A stretch of DNA of 64,000 nt. Origin: Serripes groenlandicus. Taxonomy: Eukaryota; Mollusca; Bivalvia; Cardiida; Cardiidae. A model generated the notes under the pieces. That model saw nothing but the letters and a program-made list of their open reading frames with translations, was not told the DNA's origin and did no database searches. The translations under genes and the position numbers were made by a program. Location of the stretch: assembly GCA_031761405.1 (NCBI GenBank), contig JASEVX010000001.1:107955536-108019535 (forward strand), read 5' to 3'. Of this stretch, positions 56,414 through 64,000 are shown piece by piece (position 1 is the stretch's first letter; every line of letters starts with the position of its first letter).

Positions 56414-56600
56414 CTAAACCCTTTTGAATTTTCAGACATCTTGAAGCATCGATCTGCAAGGGATGCAGTGTAGCAGACACATCAGATTCTGTAAGTTTTC
56501 TGACAGCTTTATGGAGTTTCTACCATGTATCCATTAAACTTTATTCAGTTATTATAGACTTCATATTTTGCATTGATGTTTTGAAAGGCGTCAGTAGTAT
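56414..56600 (+). mobile_element. TTAA-hairpin MITE, very old
   Basis: 'taaacccttttgaattttca' and 'gatgttttgaaaggcgtcag'; middle barely recognisable. It is the last copy before the palindrome. Confidence 0.4.
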
Positions 56601-56624
56601 GTATGGCTCTTAGGCCCCAAACAA

Positions 56625-56772
56625 AGATGACGTAATCGGCGGCCATTTTGTTGACCTAGTTACTATTTATAGTATCTCATTTGCATATAAGGATTGACAC
56701 GAGTGAGGACGCTATTGTGTTGACCTAGTTATTTATATACAATGACTGCGCATGCGTTGCGGCCATTTTGAA
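56625..56772. promoter_or_regulatory. Promoter-like motif cluster next to the palindrome
   Basis: CRE-like TGACGTAA (56628-56635), YY1-like CGGCGGCCATTTTG (56637-56650) and GCGGCCATTTTG (56759-56770), octamer ATTTGCAT (56679-56686) and NRF1-like TGCGCATGCG (56747-56756) within 145 bp. Motif names are from general knowledge; function is inferred only. Confidence 0.4.
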
Positions 56773-57206
56773 TGATAGGTCTATATTTAGAATGACATCA
56801 TGGGTCTATATTTAGAAAGCTTTAACAATGGAGCAAGTGTTTCAGTAGCACCCTTCGGGCGAGACCACCAACGATTTGTCTCTAGCCTTCTACCAATATA
56901 TTCTAGCGGGTATGTTGTTGGAACCCTCGAAAATAATGGCGGGGAAATTCGACCTAACCTTTGCTACATTGTTTCGGGAAACCTGACACGAGACATCCAT
57001 ACAACACGATATATCCCTTTAATATGTCGTATAGTCGAGCCGAAGCACGCAGTCAAACATGTATGGTAAAGCAATAAATGTAACGTCTTACCTCGAGAAC
57101 GTCCAGAGTTCAAATGACAGATGCGTAAGTCCTGACACCACGATCTATTTTTAGACACGTTATTTCACAATCAGAAACACACCAGGTGTCCGAACAATAG
57201 ACCATT

Positions 57207-57508
57207 GAAATGTTAATCTCCTTCAAAGGCGCCATACTGTCTGCGTCTATTTATTTAAGGCCGGAAACATGAACAATGCCCAATTGAAATGTCAAAGTTA
57301 ATCTCCTTTAAAGGCGCCATACTGTCTGCGTCTATTGATTTAAAGCCGGAAACATGAACAATGCCCCATTGACATGTCAATATCAATCTCCTTTAAAGGC
57401 GACACAGTGTCCAGCGTCTATTGATTTAAGGACGGAAACGTGTACAATAGCCCATTGACATGTTGAAAATTAATCCCCTTTAAAGGCGACATACTGTCTG
57501 CGTCTGAA
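57207..57508. repeat. ~86-bp tandem repeat, four copies, left arm
   Basis: Each unit has 'ctcctttaaaggcg(c/a)c(a)', 'ctgtctgcgtctattgattt', 'aggccggaaacatgaacaat' and 'gccc(a/c)attgaa'. Mirrored at 63480-63781. Confidence 0.9.
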
Positions 57509-58116
57509 CACCTGCAACGAACGCGTTAACACTTGTCTGAGAATAAACCTTTACACTGCTGTTCAAAAGATTACCCTACATGATGAAAGTTATTATCATG
57601 TTTTAATTTGCACTTGAAAAGTGTCACTGTAGTTAAACACGACTTTACCAATTTGATCATATTTCAAATATAGAGGGAAAAGGAGCCCATTAAAAGCGTC
57701 AAATCGGTTTTTGTTAATTTGTATCACTATTTACGCTTTAACTTTTTCTCTTTATGCTACCAAATGATAGAAGACCCAAAAAGCTTTCATTTAAACCAAA
57801 GTTTGTCGCTATAATTGTTTACCGTTTTCGAGTTATGTAATATGAGAGACTTTTAAACCCCCAAAATGAACTTGACCCGATCCTCAAGTTTGATATACCG
57901 TTGGAAAGATCTCGTTGCGCCCTTTTCATATATGAAAAAATTATGGTCCTACGAATATTAGTTCTCTAGTTATCGTCGTTTTAAATATGTGTTTGTTTCA
58001 AAGTGCGTCAAAAGTCTTCTCAATGCGTAAATGCCGATATCTCCTTTATTTCTTGTCCGAATGTAGTCGTGTTTGGACTCGTTGAAAAGGGTTTCGTAAA
58101 CTCTATCGATTGAGGA

Positions 58117-58175
58117 GGTCAAACCGGAAGTTTGGTCTGTCTGTAAACCGGAAGTGACGTCATTATATATTACAA
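58117..58175. promoter_or_regulatory. CRE plus two ETS-like motifs, left arm
   Basis: Contains TGACGTCA and two copies of the ETS-type word ACCGGAAGT/ACCGGAAGTT. It overlaps a 70-codon open frame that I consider noncoding. Mirror copy at 62813-62871. Confidence 0.4.
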
Positions 58176-58550
58176 TGGTCATATCTTCCTTAGTTCTGAA
58201 CCGATATTTACAATTTGTATATCATTCGAAAGCTCTCATCGAGATAGGAGTATATTCGAATTTGAAAGATATCCGATCAATGTTTTCATGACATTGTACT
58301 TTAAATAAGCAGCGCAAGGGGTAAATGAAAAACAAAGACATGAATACAATTTCTACAATTTTATTATATAATCAAGTATTGTAGTTCGCATAATCAAAAT
58401 AACTAACACTATTTATTGAACACAGCATTCACAAATCACGATTCATTAAGGGATAAAAATGATTATCAATTCGTCTCATACTCCATCCATGACGTCTATG
58501 AATAACTGTCAACCGTTCCGTTATGTTGTAAACGTGGTTAATTTAGGGCC

Positions 58551-58567
58551 CCCCCCCCCCCCCCCCC
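58551..58567. repeat. C homopolymer, 19 nt including 58549-58550, left arm
   Basis: Lies just beyond the stop of the small ORF. The right-arm partner has 18 G (62422-62439), the only point difference I could find between arms outside the minisatellite. Confidence 0.85.
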
Positions 58568-58587
58568 GGCACTTTCTTTCCGATAAT

Positions 58588-58848
58588 TTAGTCTTGTAGT
58601 CCCGGTGGTCCGTGTATTCGATACCCCTTTTTCGCATTGTCAATCATGGTATGTTGTCTTTTCCTGGATACATCTGATTTGGCTAGTTCAACAGCTTGAG
58701 CCACGGGTGTCACAAAGTTAATGGTGGGTTCTTTCATCGTCCCACCCATCTGAATTTTGTCCACGACGTATTGTCCTTTATGATTAGGTTTCAACTTCCC
58801 TTCGGCCATCCGTTGAAAATGTCGTGTCCACATTTCTACTCTATCCAT
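58588..58848 (-). CDS. Small basic 86-aa protein, left arm
   Basis: Starts at ATG with a purine at -3 and G at +4, 70 nt beyond the ATPase stop and on the same strand. Residues 1-20 (MDRVEMWTRHFQRMAEGKLK) are rich in basic and aromatic residues. Near the middle is a 'TPVAQAVELAKS' helix-like segment, then a basic run (SRKRQH) and a Gly/Pro tail. I recall similar short proteins (W..HF..MAEGK; TP.AQAVE.AKS) beside packaging ATPases in invertebrate virus-like elements, but cannot assign a role; a minor virion or DNA-binding protein is one possibility. Identical to the right-arm copy. Confidence 0.55.
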   Translation of the reverse strand: MDRVEMWTRHFQRMAEGKLKPNHKGQYVVDKIQMGGTMKEPTINFVTPVAQAVELAKSDVSRKRQHTMIDNAKKGYRIHGPPGLQD

Positions 58849-58918
58849 CGTTGACGTAAGTGAAGTACACAGCGAGTGATAGTTTTATCTTTGGCTATTA
58901 GCTGTAACTTTCCTCCCC

Positions 58919-60532
58919 TTATAGCATGTCTTCACCATCACTGTCGTCGCTACCACCATAGCTAACGTCGTCGTTCTCAGACTTCACTATACCTTCTATT
59001 AAATAACGGTGTTTCTTAATGGCCGACTGTATGGCCTGTTCTAGTATCATTCCCTCGGACACGAGTTCGTGTACATCTTCCATGACACGTTGGTGAATGA
59101 CTCCGTGTTCTAATTGGAATGTGTGGAGAAGCAGTTGGCTATACATACGTAAGACATGTGTTGTATCTTCCGCTACTATTTTTGAGTCTGCCTTTTTCTT
59201 GGCCTCGTCATTGGACATTCCATCTCGCTCATACTTTTCCACTTTTTTTCGCCAAGATTTTTCATTATTGTTCGAAGCTTTACGGTACATGACTCCAAAC
59301 ACTTTGTGTTCTTCGCTGTCTTTATCTTTTACATCTTCTTCGCTCTGGTCATAGGATATCCACCGTTTTAATGGAGGCGTTTCCGAGTGATCCTCCGTGG
59401 CAGAACGCTTATTACACCATCGTTTGACATGATTTTGTAAAGAATGAACGTCACCAAACACGATACCACAATCGTCGCAAACGGGCATGTCTAGACTGTT
59501 ATCAGACTCGAGGCTGGAATCACTCTTTATGTACTCCACAGGGGTGTCCCTTATAGTTTTCTTAACTGAATATCCTCGCTGATCATATGCTGGAGTATCA
59601 CTTATATACTTGTGTTCAGCTACTGATACATTCTGTTCAAAAATGTTTGGTCTAAGTCGCATGTATTCGGGTGTAGAGGCTTGAAGATCAATAACGAGAT
59701 GTCCATATGGCTTTTCTGTGGCGTTTCGATATACATTCATGAAACTGTGACTACTGGTAGGGTAAATCCGTCGTGCCAGTACAGAAATTTGATGTCTATC
59801 AACTGGGTTGTTAAACACAATTAAATATTTTGTATTAAGGCTGATATCTCGGCACGCTTTTCCTTGAGGAAAAACGTTCTGTGTCAGGAAAATGACCGTC
59901 AAGTTTCTATGATGAGATCCTTTAGTAAAAAGATTAGCCACTCTTTCATCCTTCTTCGCCTCTCCCATCAAATCATCTAATATGATGCAGTTCCGCACGT
60001 TTACGTCTAGATACATATCTTGTTCAAGACAGTCTGGAATCCCCCTCACAAATTCAACGTTAGACAATTCTGTCTTGATTTCGTCGTATAATGGTTGATT
60101 TTGACTATAACACCAGATGATCCTCTGAGGTGGTGGTTGGATTGTATCTTGGCACAATATCATCTTAGTCAATACCGATTTACCACTTCCACTCGGCCCA
60201 GACAAAACGAGTGTACACGGATGTTTAAACTTAAATACAGGCGCTCCGGGCGCTCCCAAATGCGCTTCGGGCGCTCCAAAATGCGCTCCGGGAGCTCCCA
60301 AATGCGCTCCGGGAGCTCCCAAATGCGCTCCGGGAGCTCCCAAATGCGCTCCGGGCGCTCCCAAATGCGCTCCGGGCGCTCCCAAATGCGCTCCGGGCGC
60401 TCCCAAATGCGCTCCGGGAGCTCCCAAATGCGCTCCGGGAGCTCCCAAATGCGCTCCGGGCGCTCCCAAATGCGCTCCGGGCGCTCCCAAATGCGCTCCG
60501 GGAGCTCCCAAATGCGCTCCGGGCGCTCCCTC
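58919..60532 (-). CDS. Viral-type DNA-packaging ATPase fused to zinc finger, left arm (no upstream ATG)
   Basis: Same protein as the right-arm gene from the FKFKHP segment to the stop: P-loop GPSGSGKS, Walker B CIILDD, sensor-like FLTQN, C2HC finger and acidic end. The N-terminal array is about 12 GAPGAHL units against about 6 on the right, with one GAPEAHL and one GAHF variant. The frame stays open upstream into the central spacer, but I see no in-frame ATG before the Walker A motif. Translation would need a non-ATG start, splicing or an upstream exon; otherwise this copy may be silent. An ATG in another frame (about 60531) leads into ERPERIW repeats instead. Confidence 0.7.
   Translation of the reverse strand, partial: EGAPGAHLGAPGAHLGAPGAHLGAPGAHLGAPGAHLGAPGAHLGAPGAHLGAPGAHLGAPGAHLGAPGAHLGAPGAHLGAPGAHFGAPEAHLGAPGAPVFKFKHPCTLVLSGPSGSGKSVLTKMILCQDTIQPPPQRIIWCYSQNQPLYDEIKTELSNVEFVRGIPDCLEQDMYLDVNVRNCIILDDLMGEAKKDERVANLFTKGSHHRNLTVIFLTQNVFPQGKACRDISLNTKYLIVFNNPVDRHQISVLARRIYPTSSHSFMNVYRNATEKPYGHLVIDLQASTPEYMRLRPNIFEQNVSVAEHKYISDTPAYDQRGYSVKKTIRDTPVEYIKSDSSLESDNSLDMPVCDDCGIVFGDVHSLQNHVKRWCNKRSATEDHSETPPLKRWISYDQSEEDVKDKDSEEHKVFGVMYRKASNNNEKSWRKKVEKYERDGMSNDEAKKKADSKIVAEDTTHVLRMYSQLLLHTFQLEHGVIHQRVMEDVHELVSEGMILEQAIQSAIKKHRYLIEGIVKSENDDVSYGGSDDSDGEDML
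60241..60532. repeat. 21-bp coding minisatellite, left arm, about 13 units
   Basis: Units alternate between a GGAGCGCCC and a GGAGCTCCC version followed by GGAGCGCATTTG. Read in frame with the ATPase they give GAPGAHL; other frames, also open, give ERPERIW or RSGRSQM-like repeats. High GC contrasts sharply with the surrounding AT-rich DNA. Confidence 0.92.
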
Positions 60533-60616
60533 ATATTGTTGTACTCCTGGTGATATATTCCAGTATCTTTGGTCTGTATGTGAAGATGGTTCTTCAAAGT
60601 GTTTGTTTCTCTCATT
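60533..60616. other. Non-symmetric centre of the palindrome
   Basis: About 84 bp between the two minisatellite arrays with no inverted partner in either arm. It contains the in-frame ATG for the right-hand gene (60586-60588, context aagATGg). It does not look like a sequencing adapter to me. Confidence 0.8.
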
Positions 60617-62070
60617 TGGGAGCGCCCGGAGCGCATGGAGCGCATTTGGGAGCGCCCGGAGCGCATTTGGGAGCGCCCGGAGCGCATTTGGGAGCGCCCG
60701 GAGCGCATTTGGGAGCTCCCGGAGCGCATTTTGGAGCGCCCGGAGCGCCTGTATTTAAGTTTAAACATCCGTGTACACTCGTTTTGTCTGGGCCGAGTGG
60801 AAGTGGTAAATCGGTATTGACTAAGATGATATTGTGCCAAGATACAATCCAACCACCACCTCAGAGGATCATCTGGTGTTATAGTCAAAATCAACCATTA
60901 TACGACGAAATCAAGACAGAATTGTCTAACGTTGAATTTGTGAGGGGGATTCCAGACTGTCTTGAACAAGATATGTATCTAGACGTAAACGTGCGGAACT
61001 GCATCATATTAGATGATTTGATGGGAGAGGCGAAGAAGGATGAAAGAGTGGCTAATCTTTTTACTAAAGGATCTCATCATAGAAACTTGACGGTCATTTT
61101 CCTGACACAGAACGTTTTTCCTCAAGGAAAAGCGTGCCGAGATATCAGCCTTAATACAAAATATTTAATTGTGTTTAACAACCCAGTTGATAGACATCAA
61201 ATTTCTGTACTGGCACGACGGATTTACCCTACCAGTAGTCACAGTTTCATGAATGTATATCGAAACGCCACAGAAAAGCCATATGGACATCTCGTTATTG
61301 ATCTTCAAGCCTCTACACCCGAATACATGCGACTTAGACCAAACATTTTTGAACAGAATGTATCAGTAGCTGAACACAAGTATATAAGTGATACTCCAGC
61401 ATATGATCAGCGAGGATATTCAGTTAAGAAAACTATAAGGGACACCCCTGTGGAGTACATAAAGAGTGATTCCAGCCTCGAGTCTGATAACAGTCTAGAC
61501 ATGCCCGTTTGCGACGATTGTGGTATCGTGTTTGGTGACGTTCATTCTTTACAAAATCATGTCAAACGATGGTGTAATAAGCGTTCTGCCACGGAGGATC
61601 ACTCGGAAACGCCTCCATTAAAACGGTGGATATCCTATGACCAGAGCGAAGAAGATGTAAAAGATAAAGACAGCGAAGAACACAAAGTGTTTGGAGTCAT
61701 GTACCGTAAAGCTTCGAACAATAATGAAAAATCTTGGCGAAAAAAAGTGGAAAAGTATGAGCGAGATGGAATGTCCAATGACGAGGCCAAGAAAAAGGCA
61801 GACTCAAAAATAGTAGCGGAAGATACAACACATGTCTTACGTATGTATAGCCAACTGCTTCTCCACACATTCCAATTAGAACACGGAGTCATTCACCAAC
61901 GTGTCATGGAAGATGTACACGAACTCGTGTCCGAGGGAATGATACTAGAACAGGCCATACAGTCGGCCATTAAGAAACACCGTTATTTAATAGAAGGTAT
62001 AGTGAAGTCTGAGAACGACGACGTTAGCTATGGTGGTAGCGACGACAGTGATGGTGAAGACATGCTATAA
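60586..62070 (+). CDS. Viral-type DNA-packaging ATPase with GAPGAHL N-terminus and C2HC zinc finger, right arm
   Basis: 494 aa from the ATG at 60586 (A at -3, G at +4). Residues about 11-55 are GAPGAHL repeats. The ATPase core follows: Walker A GPSGSGKS at about 69-76, an aromatic WCYSQNQPLYDEI segment at about 97-109, Walker B CIILDD at about 139-144 and sensor-like VIFLTQN at about 170-176. This order fits A32-like packaging ATPases of the HerA/FtsK group carried by Polintons, adintoviruses and related viruses. A C-x2-C-x12-H-x4-C finger (C309, C312, H325, C330) follows, then a charged helical region and an acidic end (DDSDGEDML). Expected role: ATP-driven DNA movement into a capsid. The finger and C-terminal part are not in the usual ATPase core and may be a fusion. 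The 86-aa ORF follows after 70 nt. Confidence 0.8.
   Translation: MVLQSVCFSHLGAPGAHGAHLGAPGAHLGAPGAHLGAPGAHLGAPGAHFGAPGAPVFKFKHPCTLVLSGPSGSGKSVLTKMILCQDTIQPPPQRIIWCYSQNQPLYDEIKTELSNVEFVRGIPDCLEQDMYLDVNVRNCIILDDLMGEAKKDERVANLFTKGSHHRNLTVIFLTQNVFPQGKACRDISLNTKYLIVFNNPVDRHQISVLARRIYPTSSHSFMNVYRNATEKPYGHLVIDLQASTPEYMRLRPNIFEQNVSVAEHKYISDTPAYDQRGYSVKKTIRDTPVEYIKSDSSLESDNSLDMPVCDDCGIVFGDVHSLQNHVKRWCNKRSATEDHSETPPLKRWISYDQSEEDVKDKDSEEHKVFGVMYRKASNNNEKSWRKKVEKYERDGMSNDEAKKKADSKIVAEDTTHVLRMYSQLLLHTFQLEHGVIHQRVMEDVHELVSEGMILEQAIQSAIKKHRYLIEGIVKSENDDVSYGGSDDSDGEDML
60617..60750. repeat. 21-bp coding minisatellite, right arm, about 6 units
   Basis: Same unit as the left array but half the length. One unit is cut to GAH by a 12-bp loss (about 60630-60640). 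The last unit is GAHF then GAPGAP, as in the left arm. Confidence 0.92.
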
Positions 62071-62140
62071 GGGGAGGAAAGTTACAGCTAATAGCCAAAG
62101 ATAAAACTATCACTCGCTGTGTACTTCACTTACGTCAACG

Positions 62141-62401
62141 ATGGATAGAGTAGAAATGTGGACACGACATTTTCAACGGATGGCCGAAGGGAAGTTGAAA
62201 CCTAATCATAAAGGACAATACGTCGTGGACAAAATTCAGATGGGTGGGACGATGAAAGAACCCACCATTAACTTTGTGACACCCGTGGCTCAAGCTGTTG
62301 AACTAGCCAAATCAGATGTATCCAGGAAAAGACAACATACCATGATTGACAATGCGAAAAAGGGGTATCGAATACACGGACCACCGGGACTACAAGACTA
62401 A
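62141..62401 (+). CDS. Small basic 86-aa protein, right arm
   Basis: Identical in sequence to the left-arm copy and in the same position relative to the ATPase. The intergenic 70 nt hold no obvious TATA box, so the pair may be co-transcribed or the small gene may have its own initiator. An AATAAA appears at about 62571 and ATAATAAAAT at about 62621, possible polyadenylation signals for the pair. Confidence 0.55.
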   Translation: MDRVEMWTRHFQRMAEGKLKPNHKGQYVVDKIQMGGTMKEPTINFVTPVAQAVELAKSDVSRKRQHTMIDNAKKGYRIHGPPGLQD

Positions 62402-62421
62402 ATTATCGGAAAGAAAGTGCC

Positions 62422-62439
62422 GGGGGGGGGGGGGGGGGG
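62422..62439. repeat. G homopolymer, 18 nt, right arm
   Basis: Mirror of the 19-nt C run in the left arm. A G-rich transcript or strand could form a quadruplex. Confidence 0.85.
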
Positions 62440-62812
62440 CCCTAAATTAACCACGTTTACAACATAACGGAACGGTTGACAGTTATTCATAGACGTCATG
62501 GATGGAGTATGAGACGAATTGATAATCATTTTTATCCCTTAATGAATCGTGATTTGTGAATGCTGTGTTCAATAAATAGTGTTAGTTATTTTGATTATGC
62601 GAACTACAATACTTGATTATATAATAAAATTGTAGAAATTGTATTCATGTCTTTGTTTTTCATTTACCCCTTGCGCTGCTTATTTAAAGTACAATGTCAT
62701 GAAAACATTGATCGGATATCTTTCAAATTCGAATATACTCCTATCTCGATGAGAGCTTTCGAATGATATACAAATTGTAAATATCGGTTCAGAACTAAGG
62801 AAGATATGACCA

Positions 62813-62871
62813 TTGTAATATATAATGACGTCACTTCCGGTTTACAGACAGACCAAACTTCCGGTTTGACC
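62813..62871. promoter_or_regulatory. CRE plus two ETS-like motifs, right arm
   Basis: TGACGTCACTTCCGG followed about 25 bp later by ACTTCCGG. Conserved in the left arm. Could drive transcription inward or outward; no start site can be placed from sequence. Confidence 0.4.
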
Positions 62872-63479
62872 TCCTCAATCGATAGAGTTTACGAAACCCT
62901 TTTCAACGAGTCCAAACACGACTACATTCGGACAAGAAATAAAGGAGATATCGGCATTTACGCATTGAGAAGACTTTTGACGCACTTTGAAACAAACACA
63001 TATTTAAAACGACGATAACTAGAGAACTAATATTCGTAGGACCATAATTTTTTCATATATGAAAAGGGCGCAACGAGATCTTTCCAACGGTATATCAAAC
63101 TTGAGGATCGGGTCAAGTTCATTTTGGGGGTTTAAAAGTCTCTCATATTACATAACTCGAAAACGGTAAACAATTATAGCGACAAACTTTGGTTTAAATG
63201 AAAGCTTTTTGGGTCTTCTATCATTTGGTAGCATAAAGAGAAAAAGTTAAAGCGTAAATAGTGATACAAATTAACAAAAACCGATTTGACGCTTTTAATG
63301 GGCTCCTTTTCCCTCTATATTTGAAATATGATCAAATTGGTAAAGTCGTGTTTAACTACAGTGACACTTTTCAAGTGCAAATTAAAACATGATAATAACT
63401 TTCATCATGTAGGGTAATCTTTTGAACAGCAGTGTAAAGGTTTATTCTCAGACAAGTGTTAACGCGTTCGTTGCAGGTG

Positions 63480-63781
63480 TTCAGACGCAGACAGTATGTC
63501 GCCTTTAAAGGGGATTAATTTTCAACATGTCAATGGGCTATTGTACACGTTTCCGTCCTTAAATCAATAGACGCTGGACACTGTGTCGCCTTTAAAGGAG
63601 ATTGATATTGACATGTCAATGGGGCATTGTTCATGTTTCCGGCTTTAAATCAATAGACGCAGACAGTATGGCGCCTTTAAAGGAGATTAACTTTGACATT
63701 TCAATTGGGCATTGTTCATGTTTCCGGCCTTAAATAAATAGACGCAGACAGTATGGCGCCTTTGAAGGAGATTAACATTTC
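63480..63781. repeat. ~86-bp tandem repeat, four copies, right arm
   Basis: Reverse complement of 57207-57508, with the same unit order and the same variants. Confidence 0.9.
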
Positions 63782-64000
63782 AATGGTCTATTGTTCGGAC
63801 ACCTGGTGTGTTTCTGATTGTGAAATAACGTGTCTAAAAATAGATCGTGGTGTCAGGACTTACGCATCTGTCATTTGAACTCTGGACGTTCTCGAGGTAA
63901 GACGTTACATTTATTGCTTTACCATACATGTTTGACTGCGTGCTTCGGCTCGACTATACGACATATTAAAGGGATATATCGTGTTGTATGGATGTCTCGT

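Larger units (their letters stand above)
56988..64000. repeat. Giant near-perfect palindrome, arms at least 3.5 kb, cut by the window end
   Basis: Positions x (left) and about 120988-120989 minus x (right) are reverse complements from 56988/64000 inward to the central minisatellite. The coding regions translate identically in both arms. The visible differences are one base in the G/C homopolymer and the length of the 21-bp array. A non-symmetric spacer (about 60533-60616) lies at the centre. The outer boundary on the right is not in the window, so the true arm length is unknown. Confidence 0.93.

Noticed and set aside
56800..57069. 89-codon ORF starting at ATG and crossing the left edge of the visible palindrome
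   Set aside because: No recognisable motif; start lies outside the confirmed arm; probably chance or a fragment of an exon.
57970..58182. 70-codon ORF (mirror at 62806-63018)
   Set aside because: Better explained by CRE/ETS motif sequence; composition is not protein-like and there is no recognised domain.
60533..60616. Sequencing adapter at the palindrome centre
   Set aside because: Sequence does not resemble the hairpin adapter I know, and the arrays on the two sides differ in length. An assembly fold-back is still not excluded.
60169..60894. 241-codon minus-strand ORF with ERPERIW repeats across the palindrome centre
   Set aside because: It is the antisense or shifted frame of the minisatellite and of the ATPase gene.

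Overview
This is eukaryotic, AT-rich, intron/intergene-like DNA with no recognisable host protein-coding gene. The repeat types (tRNA-derived SINEs ending in a conserved 'gtgatat...gttgaaaacggcgttaaac'-like tail, short-TIR elements built around tandem cores containing words such as 'gggccataactc' and 'cacatgtgtattccttgtgacatgacc', and TTAGGG-type telomeric repeats) point to a mollusc, most likely a bivalve. That is recognition from memory, not a search.

Layout. 1-0.93 kb: a degenerate 43-49 bp minisatellite. 0.93-5.2 kb: AT-rich DNA followed by two adjacent tandem-core repeats (3.08-3.66 kb and a 1.17 kb TIR-bounded element at 3701-4871). 5.2-56.6 kb: a very dense accumulation of one family of about 230 bp miniature inverted-repeat elements. 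By my reading there are about 100 copies or fragments. Each is flanked by TTAA, starts CCCTTTCCC, ends GGGAAAGGG, and carries an internal 26-33 bp stem hairpin. The TTAA target and CCC...GGG termini are hallmarks of piggyBac-superfamily non-autonomous elements; no transposase is present. Scattered among them are SINEs (8.85, 13.9, 17.9, 23.0, 41.5 and 49.9-50.2 kb), two 1.03-1.05 kb Helitron-like copies in direct orientation (27.9 and 29.3 kb), two more short-TIR tandem-core elements (21.5-22.8 and 31.7-32.6 kb), several minisatellites and a (TTAGGG)4 block.

56.99 kb to the window end: a giant, almost perfect palindrome with arms of at least 3.5 kb that runs off the right edge. Each arm carries, reading outward from the centre, a 21-bp coding minisatellite (GAPGAHL repeats), a viral-type A32/HerA-FtsK-like DNA-packaging ATPase fused to a C2HC zinc finger and an acidic-tailed helical C-terminus, a small basic 86-aa ORF, an 18-19 nt G/C homopolymer, a CRE/ETS promoter-like patch and a 4-copy ~86 bp tandem repeat. 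The arms differ in two places I can see: one base in the homopolymer, and the minisatellite (about 13 units left, about 6 right). An ~85 bp non-symmetric spacer lies at the centre and supplies an in-frame ATG only to the right-hand gene. This looks like part of a Polinton/adintovirus-like or related virus-derived element in head-to-head form. No capsid, polymerase, protease or integrase gene is visible in the window.

The genes do not form a metabolic pathway. The ATPase and the small ORF behind it are spaced like a viral gene pair. Everything else is repeat biology: nested insertions, loss and re-templating of hairpins, and a stretch (about 57-64 kb) free of the older repeats, which suggests that the palindrome is the youngest arrival.
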